From NCBI GenBank assembly GCA_904502115.1, contig CAJGDW010000009.1, forward strand, positions 1-24,982: a stretch of DNA of 24,982 nucleotides, in the 5' to 3' direction. Both the position numbers and the translations under genes were made by a program. This DNA comes from Paludibacteraceae bacterium. Lineage in GTDB: Bacteria; Bacteroidota; Bacteroidia; Bacteroidales; Paludibacteraceae. Below the pieces are notes generated by a model that was not told where the DNA came from, searched no databases, and saw only the letters and a list, made by a program, of their open reading frames with translations. Positions 1-6,451 of this stretch are shown here, piece after piece; positions within the stretch are counted from its first letter, which is position 1, and each line of letters begins with the position of its first letter.

Positions 1-326
1 ACCAAATTTTTCATACCATGGTCTTTGGCACTAGAACGAACGTACACAAAAGGCAAGCCCAATGCATCTGCCACCAATGCTCCTTGTGCAATAGCACCCG
101 TAGCCACACCTGCAATTACCTCAACATCAGGATACTTTTCCATAATGATACGCGCCAATTCCAATTTAATGGTGCTGCGCACTTTGGGGTACGATAAGGT
201 TTTGCGGTTATCGCAATAAATAGGCGATTTCCAACCACTTGCCCAAGTAAAAGGTTCATTAGGACGTAATTTCACTGCCTCTACCTCTAACAATTGTGAG
301 GCTACTAATTTTTCTACGGTATTCAT
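1..326 (-). CDS. pyrE: Orotate phosphoribosyltransferase, N-terminal part (cut by window edge)
   Basis: PyrE makes orotidine 5'-phosphate from orotate and PRPP in the cytoplasm, the fifth step of pyrimidine synthesis. Reading the minus strand from the ATG at 326 gives MNTVEKLVASQLLEVEAV, followed by FTWASGWKSPIYCDNRKT and then IAGVATGAIAQGALVADAL, which are the conserved N-terminal blocks of this family. About 108 residues are visible; the C-terminal PRPP-binding motif lies outside the window. The gene follows rluD on the same strand after a 68-nt gap that holds its own probable promoter (363-370). The N-terminal motifs are distinctive, so the identification is firm. Confidence 0.93.
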   Translation of the reverse strand, partial: MNTVEKLVASQLLEVEAVKLRPNEPFTWASGWKSPIYCDNRKTLSYPKVRSTIKLELARIIMEKYPDVEVIAGVATGAIAQGALVADALGLPFVYVRSSAKDHGMKNL

Positions 327-362
327 ATTATGTATGCTAATTAAATGCTTATAATAATCGTG

Positions 363-370
363 CAAATATA
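363..370 (-). promoter_or_regulatory. Probable pyrE promoter, -7 element TATATTTG
   Basis: The minus strand reads TATATTTG, a match to the Bacteroidetes -7 consensus TAnnTTTG, 37 nt upstream of the pyrE ATG. No clear -33 TTTG is seen at the usual spacing. Confidence 0.5.
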
Positions 371-394
371 CAACATATTTACCACTTGATGTCA

Positions 395-1438
395 TTACTG
401 AACCAGCGCTCGCCACTTTTCTATCAATTGCACCATATCAGCCGGTAGTTCCGAGTTAAAAAACATGCGTTTATGCGTACGCGGATGCTCAAATCCCAAG
501 GTTTTAGCATGCAAGGCCTGACGAGGACAGGTAGCAAAGCAATTTTTAACAAATTGTGTATATTTTGCCTGGGTTGTTCCTTTCAAGATTTGATCGCCGC
601 CATAGCGTTCATCGTTAAAGAGCGGATGTCCCAAGTGTTTCATATGTACCCTAATTTGGTGTGTCCTACCTGTTTCCAACTTACACTCTACTACACTTAC
701 ACAATTAAAATGCTCCAATACAGTATAATGCGTAACAGCATGTTTTCCACCTTCTTTATCGGACGGATAAACGGCCATTTGCAACCTATCTTTAGGATTT
801 CTGCCAATGTAAGTATCAACAGTACCCTGTTTTTGAGCAGGGACACCCCATACTACGGCCTGGTATAACCTATCGGTGGTTTTATAAAAGAATTGTTTAG
901 CCAAAAACATCTTGGCGTAATCGTTCTTAGCCACCACCAACAATCCCGATGTATCCTTATCGATGCGATGCACCAATCCCAAACGAGGGTCGGATGCGTT
1001 AAATTTCTCGTTCCCTGCAAAATGATACGCCAAAGCGTTCAACAACGTTCCTTCGAAGTTACCATGACCTGGATGCACCACCATGCCAGGCGACTTGTTT
1101 ACCACCAACAAATCATCGTCCTCGTACACAATATCCAGGGGAATGTTTTGAGGGATAATTTCGGTATCACGGGGTGGATAATCCAACACGATGGTCACCA
1201 CATCGTTCGGTTTTATTTTGTAGTTCGATTTAGTAGTTTTATCGTTTACCAACACATTACCCGCCTCTAGTGCCGCCTGAATTTTGGTGCGCGATGCGTG
1301 TTGAATACGATCCGATAAAAATTTATCAATACGCATCAACGACTGCCCAGGGTCAGCCACAAATCGAAAATGCTCAAAACGTTCTAATTCCGAGTTTTCT
1401 TCGTCCAGTCTATCTTCCGATATTTGATCTTCTAACAT
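395..1438 (-). CDS. rluD: RluD-family 23S rRNA pseudouridine synthase (S4 domain)
   Basis: Converts uridines in large-subunit rRNA to pseudouridine. After an acidic N-terminal stretch, the product has an S4 RNA-binding domain (RIDKFLSDRI, about residues 36-90 of the ATG form) and then the RluA/RluD catalytic domain with HRIDKDTSGLLVVAKN, whose Asp is the catalytic residue. The end carries the RTHQIRVHMKHLGHPL block. The frame stays open to a TTG at 1459, which would overlap the upstream PASTA gene by 14 nt. I chose the ATG at 1438 because the GAGGAGG in front of the TTG simply encodes the end of the PASTA protein, and Bacteroidetes rely little on Shine-Dalgarno sites. The gene follows the PASTA gene directly and is probably cotranscribed with it. 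The exact uridine target is inferred from the family. Confidence 0.92.
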   Translation of the reverse strand: MLEDQISEDRLDEENSELERFEHFRFVADPGQSLMRIDKFLSDRIQHASRTKIQAALEAGNVLVNDKTTKSNYKIKPNDVVTIVLDYPPRDTEIIPQNIPLDIVYEDDDLLVVNKSPGMVVHPGHGNFEGTLLNALAYHFAGNEKFNASDPRLGLVHRIDKDTSGLLVVAKNDYAKMFLAKQFFYKTTDRLYQAVVWGVPAQKQGTVDTYIGRNPKDRLQMAVYPSDKEGGKHAVTHYTVLEHFNCVSVVECKLETGRTHQIRVHMKHLGHPLFNDERYGGDQILKGTTQAKYTQFVKNCFATCPRQALHAKTLGFEHPRTHKRMFFNSELPADMVQLIEKWRALVQ

Positions 1439-1445
1439 AAAAGAA

Positions 1446-2114
1446 TCAGAATTCTTCAAAAATGGCCTCCTCTATAACTCTATCCACTACCGATACAGAA
1501 TCTACAACTTCTTCATGGTCATCTCCCTTACCGACATGCAATATTACTTCGGAGCGATAAGGTAATTTTTGAGCAATTTTCACTTCTCTTCCCTTGTACT
1601 CAACCGACAACACCAAATCGCGGTATGAAGATGGTTCGTACTTTATTTCTTTGACCTTAAAGTTTGCTCCTTCTATTTGAACCGTTGCTTGTCGTAACGA
1701 CATATCAACCACATCAGGGAAGACCACCATTTGTGCCGACATCGCATTTACCGTCACGTAAATACGTCTACCACTTTTCACCATAGCATCGGCCAATGGA
1801 CTTTGCTCAATAATAACTCCAGGATGTTTCTCGGGCAAATACACAGAATCAATAACAACGCATTGCATATCATTACCTTGTAGTATTGATGTAGCTGTTT
1901 TAACATCCAAACCACGTACATCGGGCACTACGTTCGATTCACCGTGACGTGTATATACATCCAACCACCAAAAAACACCAAAGACCAGCAGAACAGCAAC
2001 CACCAAAATGATTAGGCAGTTAGTTAGCACTAGATGTCTTTTAAGAAACATAATCGGATTAAACTTCATTTTCTTTATCCAATTCCACTTTGAATTTGAG
2101 TCTGATAATTTCAC
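1446..2114 (-). CDS. Membrane-anchored protein with two PASTA domains
   Basis: A short cytoplasmic N-terminus is followed by one membrane segment (about residues 31-51, NCLIILVVAVLLVFGVFWWL). Two PASTA repeats face the periplasm: the first begins VVPDVRGLDVKTATSIL (about 62-124), the second VFPDVVDMSLRQATVQIEG (about 131-197). An acidic tail closes the protein. PASTA domains bind peptidoglycan or muropeptides in penicillin-binding proteins and Ser/Thr kinases, but this protein has neither domain, so its role at the cell wall is an inference. The first possible start is GTG at 2114; an ATG at 2069 (MKFNPIMF) is an alternative just ahead of the membrane segment. It lies 23 nt behind the M20 deacylase gene and 7 nt ahead of rluD. 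Confidence 0.85.
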   Translation of the reverse strand: MKLSDSNSKWNWIKKMKFNPIMFLKRHLVLTNCLIILVVAVLLVFGVFWWLDVYTRHGESNVVPDVRGLDVKTATSILQGNDMQCVVIDSVYLPEKHPGVIIEQSPLADAMVKSGRRIYVTVNAMSAQMVVFPDVVDMSLRQATVQIEGANFKVKEIKYEPSSYRDLVLSVEYKGREVKIAQKLPYRSEVILHVGKGDDHEEVVDSVSVVDRVIEEAIFEEF

Positions 2115-2137
2115 GTTCCTGAGTTTTTATAATACAA

Positions 2138-3193
2138 TCAGTTTATCTTTAATCCATCCAATAGGGTTATGTAATATTGAATAGCCTCTTCTATTTCAAC
2201 TATCTTTATATATTCGTCAGCACTATGCGAGCGAGCGGAATCTCCAGGCCCCACTTTTACAGACGAGAACGACATTAGCGCTTGGTCAGACATCGTAGAA
2301 GAACCAAAAACGTCCCGTTTCATCGACAAATGTTTACCTACAATAGGGTGATTGCTATCTATCCCAGACGCTCTCAATCGCATGGATCTTGGGGTTACTT
2401 CAGCCTGCATATTGGCTTGCATAATTTCCAACACTTCTTGATGCGAATAACATTCTGTCAAACGAATATCTGCCGTAAACCTACAAGTATCTGGTATCAC
2501 GTTGTGCTGACTTCCACCTTCTATCATGGTCACCGTCAACTTTACCTCGCCCAACGTAGGCGATTTCTTCTCAAACTCGTAATTTCTACACCAATCGATA
2601 TCGTCTAGTGCCTTATACAAAGCATTCTCTCCTTCGTTACGAGCAGCATGACCTGCTTTGCCATGCGCCACACAATCCACTACCATCAGCCCCTTTTCTG
2701 CAATGGCCATTTCCAAACCCGTAGGCTCGCCCACAATGGCTAAATCAATTTTAGGCAAATGCTGCAACAACAATTCTACGCCATTTTTTCCAGAAACTTC
2801 TTCTTCGCACGATATGCCTATAATCAGGTTGTATGCTTGTTGAGTGGTGCGCAAATAATCAAATGCAGCAATGAGCGATACCACCGAGGCATGCGCATCA
2901 TTTGAACCCAACCCAAAAATCAGACCACCTTCTTGCGTTGCGGCAAAAGGTTCTTTGGTCCAACTATCGCGGGGGTTTACGGTATCGATATGCGAATTGA
3001 GCAACACAGTAGGTTTGCTTGCATCATAAGCAGAAGCATAACTGTACAGATTATTACCCACACGCTCCACATCCCACGCAAGATTCTTTTGCAGGTACGT
3101 CTCCAAGAAATCTGCTTTAGCCGCTTCGTCGCGACTAATAGACGGAATTGCAAGCATTTGCATTAGCAACTGAAGGGTATCATTTACTGTCAT
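2138..3193 (-). CDS. argE: M20-family deacylase, ArgE/DapE type (probable acylornithine deacetylase)
   Basis: A zinc-dependent M20 amidohydrolase that most likely removes the acyl group from N-acyl-ornithine in arginine synthesis. Visible signatures are the metal-binding NSHIDTV (His and Asp), the bridging Asp in GLGSNDAHAS, the catalytic glutamates in GISCEEEVSG, the metal ligand in VGEPTG, the dimerisation-domain His in GKAGHAAR, and the final ligand in SHSADEY. At 351 residues it is normal for the family. argB lies close by on the other strand, which favours ArgE over DapE. Bacteroides species are known to run this pathway with N-succinyl intermediates, so the natural substrate could be N-succinyl-ornithine; that cannot be settled from sequence. 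The start at 3193 sits 35 nt after a TAnnTTTG promoter element. Confidence 0.82.
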   Translation of the reverse strand: MTVNDTLQLLMQMLAIPSISRDEAAKADFLETYLQKNLAWDVERVGNNLYSYASAYDASKPTVLLNSHIDTVNPRDSWTKEPFAATQEGGLIFGLGSNDAHASVVSLIAAFDYLRTTQQAYNLIIGISCEEEVSGKNGVELLLQHLPKIDLAIVGEPTGLEMAIAEKGLMVVDCVAHGKAGHAARNEGENALYKALDDIDWCRNYEFEKKSPTLGEVKLTVTMIEGGSQHNVIPDTCRFTADIRLTECYSHQEVLEIMQANMQAEVTPRSMRLRASGIDSNHPIVGKHLSMKRDVFGSSTMSDQALMSFSSVKVGPGDSARSHSADEYIKIVEIEEAIQYYITLLDGLKIN

Positions 3194-3227
3194 TTCGCTC
3201 TGTTTTAGATAGGCAATTTTATCAAGA

Positions 3228-3235
3228 CAAAGGTA
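3228..3235 (-). promoter_or_regulatory. Probable promoter of the argE-type gene, -7 element TACCTTTG
   Basis: The minus strand reads TACCTTTG, fitting TAnnTTTG, 35 nt ahead of the ATG. It lies back to back with the plus-strand element at 3258-3265, so the divergent genes share a compact promoter region. Confidence 0.5.
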
Positions 3236-3257
3236 ATCATTTTCAGAAAAAAAACAC

Positions 3258-3265
3258 TACTTTTG
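3258..3265 (+). promoter_or_regulatory. Probable promoter of the trmH/argB run, -7 element TACTTTTG
   Basis: TACTTTTG fits the Bacteroidetes -7 consensus TAnnTTTG and ends 18 nt before the methyltransferase ATG at 3284. The -33 region is only T-rich (TTTTC). Confidence 0.5.
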
Positions 3266-3283
3266 CACAACTAACTATATGCT

Positions 3284-3829
3284 ATGCGAAAACTTGCCGT
3301 AACAGAACTACAACGCATCGATATTGACACGTTCAAACAAAGTCAAAAAATCCCATTGGTAATGGTTTTGGACAACGTACGAAGCCTACACAACATTGGC
3401 TCCATTTTTAGAACAGCCGATGCCTTTCGCGTTGAACACATCTACCTTTGCGGCATCACAGCTACCCCTCCACACGCCGAAATTCACAAAACAGCATTGG
3501 GCGCAGAAAACTCGGTGGAATGGACCTTTTTTGAAGATACGATAGACGCTGTAAAGCACTTGCAAGCCCAAGATTTTATCGTATATGCGGTAGAGCAAGC
3601 AGAAAATAGCATTGAACTTACAAACCTAACATTAGACCCCACAAAACAATACGCCATGGTGGTGGGCAACGAAGTAAAAGGCGTGGGACAAGCAGTCGTA
3701 GATGCCTGTCAAGGATGCATTGAAATTCCTCAGTTTGGCACCAAACACTCGCTTAATGTCAGCATCGCTGCCGGATTGGTCATGTGGGACGCATTTAAAC
3801 AACTCTATGGAACCATTAACTGTGATTAA
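3284..3829 (+). CDS. SpoU/TrmH-family RNA 2'-O-ribose methyltransferase
   Basis: Transfers a methyl group from S-adenosylmethionine to the 2'-OH of a ribose in tRNA or rRNA. All three SPOUT-knot motifs are present: motif 1 NVRSLHNIGSIFRTADAF (about 30-47, with the catalytic Arg), motif 2 AMVVGNEVKGVG (about 124-135), and motif 3 IEIPQFGTKHSLNVSIAAG (about 146-164). At 181 residues it is a minimal TrmH-type enzyme without an extra RNA-binding domain. Its 3' end overlaps the argB start by 23 nt, so the two are translationally close. The exact RNA target (tRNA Gm18, another tRNA site, or rRNA) is unknown. Confidence 0.9.
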   Translation: MRKLAVTELQRIDIDTFKQSQKIPLVMVLDNVRSLHNIGSIFRTADAFRVEHIYLCGITATPPHAEIHKTALGAENSVEWTFFEDTIDAVKHLQAQDFIVYAVEQAENSIELTNLTLDPTKQYAMVVGNEVKGVGQAVVDACQGCIEIPQFGTKHSLNVSIAAGLVMWDAFKQLYGTINCD

Positions 3830-4580
3830 AGTAGGCGGTAAGATTGTAGAAGAATCAGACAGCCTTAACGATTTATTAAACAAGTTTTCTACCATTAACG
3901 GTGCCAAAGCATTGGTACACGGAGGCGGTCGCTCTGCCACCAAGATTGCCAGCCAATTGGGCATTGAAAGCACCATGGTAAACGGCAGACGCATCACCGA
4001 CAAAGCCATGCTGCAAGTAGTAACCATGGTATACGGTGGTTTGGTAAACAAAGGCATTGTAGCCGGATTACAAGCCAGAGGCATGAATGCACTTGGTCTT
4101 ACCGGTGCCGACCTATCCGTTATTAAAAGCGACAAACGCCCCGTTAAAGAGATCGACTACGGATTTGTAGGCGACGTAAAAGAAGTGGACGACAAAATGC
4201 TAGCCAATTTAATCCAACTCGGCATTCTTCCTGTAATGGCTCCACTTAGTTATTCTAAAGAGTACGGGTTACTCAATACCAATGCCGATACCATTGCTGC
4301 CGAGACCGCAAAAGCACTCTCTAAACATTACGAAACAACCCTTGTATATTGTTTTGAGAAAAAGGGAGTTTTATTCGATGAAAACGACGATAATAGCGTT
4401 ATCCCAACCATCACACCAGATCTGTTTGAGCAATACAAAGCAGAAGGTATTATCCAAGGTGGCATGATTCCAAAACTAGAAAATGCCTTTGACGCATTGC
4501 ACGCAGGAGTAAAAGAAGTCATCATTACACAGGCAGCCGATTTAGGATTAAACAGCGGCACCAAAGTTGTATTAGCCTAA
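3807..4580 (+). CDS. argB: Acetylglutamate kinase (possibly N-succinylglutamate kinase)
   Basis: Phosphorylates N-acylglutamate with ATP, the second step of arginine synthesis. The 257-residue product starts MEPLTVIKVGGKIVEE, with the invariant Lys in the nucleotide-binding start. It continues with LVHGGGRSATKIA for substrate binding, NTNADTIAAETAKAL, and the C-terminal GGMIPKLENAFDAL block of the amino-acid kinase family. The frame is open upstream to 3702, but the ATG at 3807 places the first strand where the family begins, so I use it; it overlaps the methyltransferase gene by 23 nt. Bacteroides enzymes of this branch can use succinyl rather than acetyl groups, which sequence inspection cannot decide here. 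Confidence 0.92.
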   Translation: MEPLTVIKVGGKIVEESDSLNDLLNKFSTINGAKALVHGGGRSATKIASQLGIESTMVNGRRITDKAMLQVVTMVYGGLVNKGIVAGLQARGMNALGLTGADLSVIKSDKRPVKEIDYGFVGDVKEVDDKMLANLIQLGILPVMAPLSYSKEYGLLNTNADTIAAETAKALSKHYETTLVYCFEKKGVLFDENDDNSVIPTITPDLFEQYKAEGIIQGGMIPKLENAFDALHAGVKEVIITQAADLGLNSGTKVVLA

Positions 4581-4592
4581 TTTCACACGACA

Positions 4593-5237
4593 ATGAGACA
4601 CAACGGCGTTCCAATTCCCGAACTACTGGTTGACAACAACCTGCTTATTGGAATCGTTGTGCTCGTAGGCATAACCATTCTACTATTGCTTACACAACCC
4701 CGTTCCTTACTAAAAAACTCCATTACGAGTCTTTTTAGTCATTCCGATTATTGGGCAAAAAATGCAACAGCAGGAGACTCTTTCAAACACTATTTTTTAT
4801 TCCTCATAAGTATTATTGGCACGAGTCTATACGCTAGTAAAGTATTTATGCCACAATACTTTACATGGGAAAAGATAGGTTTTATTTACCTAGGAATTTG
4901 CAGTTTTTTTTTCATTAAAATTATACTTACCCGTTTGTATCTTAACCTATTTTTTGGAAGAAGTTCACAACTATACACACTCCATTACATAAATTTATCC
5001 ATCCTTCTAGGAATTGCATCCTACGTTTCTTTTGTTTTTTTGCACTTTTCCCCTCTAATCAACCCCATTATTATACACGTTATAATGGGTCTAATATGCC
5101 TCTGCTACGTCCTTATCTTTGTTTACTTATTATTTAAACTTTTTTTCAATAAGGCATGCTTATTTTTCCATTTTATTTTGTACCTTTGCACCCTCGAAAT
5201 ACTACCCATTTTAGCCATCGCAAAAAGCTTGGCATGA
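4593..5237 (+). CDS. DUF4271-type integral membrane protein
   Basis: A 214-residue polytopic membrane protein with about six hydrophobic segments, the first LLIGIVVLVGITILLLLTQP near residues 17-36, then others around 67-80, 92-112, 128-145, 150-175 and 185-210. No catalytic motif is visible. The size, topology and position directly ahead of hemD match the Bacteroidetes DUF4271 family, whose function is not known. It begins 12 nt after argB and is probably in the same transcript. Its 3' end contains a possible promoter for hemD (5181-5188). Confidence 0.75.
   Translation: MRHNGVPIPELLVDNNLLIGIVVLVGITILLLLTQPRSLLKNSITSLFSHSDYWAKNATAGDSFKHYFLFLISIIGTSLYASKVFMPQYFTWEKIGFIYLGICSFFFIKIILTRLYLNLFFGRSSQLYTLHYINLSILLGIASYVSFVFLHFSPLINPIIIHVIMGLICLCYVLIFVYLLFKLFFNKACLFFHFILYLCTLEILPILAIAKSLA
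5181..5188 (+). promoter_or_regulatory. Possible hemD promoter, -7 element TACCTTTG
   Basis: TACCTTTG inside the end of the DUF4271 gene fits TAnnTTTG and lies 86 nt before the hemD start codon. No TTTG is found at the expected -33 distance, so support is partial. Confidence 0.35.
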
Positions 5238-5273
5238 GGGATGTTTAAATGTCAAATTTAAAAGGTTAAAACA

Positions 5274-6035
5274 TTGAAAATTAAGAACATACTTGTATCT
5301 CAACCCAGACCAGCAAGCGAAAAATCTCCTTACTTCGATATCGAAGAAAAATACAATGTTCACATTGATTTCAGACCACTTATCAAGGTAGAAGGTCTTA
5401 GTTTACAAGAATTCCGAGCACAACGTATCGAAGTTTTAGACTACACAGCTATTATTTTCACTGCACGTACGGCTATCGATCATTTCTTCAGACTATGCGA
5501 AGAAATGCGCATTACCATACCAGAAACCATGAAATATTTCTGCGTTTCTGAAAAAATTGCGTTGTATTTGCAAAAATTCATCAAGTATCGCAAACGCAAA
5601 GTATTCTTCCCTACTACAGAAACCAACAAGGTAGAAGAACTACTTCCACAAATTAAGCGTCACCTAGATGAAAAATACCTATATGCTGTATCGGATGTAT
5701 GCAAAGACAACTTTATCAGCACCTTGCAAAACAACAAAGTAACTTGCACCAAAGCTGTATTTTACAAAACCGTCAGCAACGATTTTAGCAAAGACGAATC
5801 GTTCAACTACGACATGTTGGTATTCTTCAGTCCAGAAGGAATCAACTCTTTACTCAAAAATTTCCCTAACTTTGAACAAGGCGAAATTGTTATTGCTGCA
5901 TTAGGAACCAAAACAGCACAAGCCGTTACAGACGCAGGCTTACGCCTAGATATTGCTGCAGGCACACCTCAAGCACCTTCAATGACAGGAGCCATCGAGG
6001 CCTTCTTTAAAGAAAATAAAGTCAATAAAAAATAA
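5274..6035 (+). CDS. hemD: Uroporphyrinogen-III synthase
   Basis: Closes and rearranges hydroxymethylbilane to uroporphyrinogen III, the branch-point macrocycle of haem and corrinoids. The 253-residue product starts MKIKNILVSQPRP and shows the Bacteroidetes HemD pattern: FTARTAIDHFFRLCEEM near 63-79, CVSEKIALYLQKF near 87-99, and VFFSPEGINSLLKNFP near 183-198, the two-lobed HemD fold. The start is a TTG at 5274; there is no in-frame ATG close by, and the motif begins immediately, so TTG is the likely true start. The gene ends 24 nt before a strong terminator hairpin (6060-6095). Confidence 0.88.
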   Translation: MKIKNILVSQPRPASEKSPYFDIEEKYNVHIDFRPLIKVEGLSLQEFRAQRIEVLDYTAIIFTARTAIDHFFRLCEEMRITIPETMKYFCVSEKIALYLQKFIKYRKRKVFFPTTETNKVEELLPQIKRHLDEKYLYAVSDVCKDNFISTLQNNKVTCTKAVFYKTVSNDFSKDESFNYDMLVFFSPEGINSLLKNFPNFEQGEIVIAALGTKTAQAVTDAGLRLDIAAGTPQAPSMTGAIEAFFKENKVNKK

Positions 6036-6059
6036 AAAGACACAGTAACTCTTTTTACC

Positions 6060-6095
6060 TATCCCAAAAATTCGTATTTTTGGGATATTTTTTTT
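6060..6095 (+). terminator. Perfect intrinsic terminator between hemD and rnpA
   Basis: Two 12-nt arms, TATCCCAAAAAT (6060-6071) and ATTTTTGGGATA (6076-6087), pair perfectly around a TCGT loop and are followed by eight T (6088-6095). This is a textbook Rho-independent terminator for hemD. Its T-tract ends three bases before the rnpA ATG at 6098. The right arm also contains TATTTTTG (6075-6082), a match to the -7 element, which could start a short-leader rnpA transcript. Confidence 0.85.
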
Positions 6096-6097
6096 GT

Positions 6098-6451
6098 ATG
6101 CCTACCTTACCAAAATACGAACGATTATGCGGTGAAATCGCGGTAAATCTTCTCTTTAGTCAATCAAAACGATTTACTGCCTACCCTTTGCGTGTCCACT
6201 ACGCATTGCGCCCCGATAACAAAAATGCTCGTTTTATGGTATCGATTCCTAAAAAACTCTTCAAACATGCAGTAGATAGAAATCTACTGAAAAGACGTGT
6301 TCGCGAGGCCTATCGAAAATACAAACCCACCCTATCGATAGACATCGCATTTGTTTACATGGACAAAGAAATAGGCAATGCTGCAACCATCGAAAAAGCG
6401 GTCAAAAAGGCCATCGATAAGATTACACTCACCCATTCACCCAATAATTGA
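6098..6451 (+). CDS. rnpA: Ribonuclease P protein component
   Basis: The basic protein subunit of RNase P, which helps the catalytic RNA remove 5' leaders from tRNA precursors. The 117-residue product starts MPTLPKYERLCGEIAVNLLF and carries the RnpA signature: FMVSIPKKLFKHAVDRNLLK followed by RRVREAYRKYK. The upstream in-frame TTG at 6080 would lie inside the terminator stem, so I chose the ATG at 6098. It ends by sharing bases with the uvrA TTG start (TTGA), indicating translational coupling. yidD, often next to rnpA, lies further down the same run. Confidence 0.9.
   Translation: MPTLPKYERLCGEIAVNLLFSQSKRFTAYPLRVHYALRPDNKNARFMVSIPKKLFKHAVDRNLLKRRVREAYRKYKPTLSIDIAFVYMDKEIGNAATIEKAVKKAIDKITLTHSPNN

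Noticed and set aside
3702..3806. N-terminal extension of ArgB by 35 codons
   Set aside because: It overlaps motif 3 of the methyltransferase gene in another frame; the kinase fold starts at ATG 3807.
3632..4135. A 167-codon open frame on the minus strand
   Set aside because: It lies antisense to argB and the methyltransferase gene and has no recognisable features.
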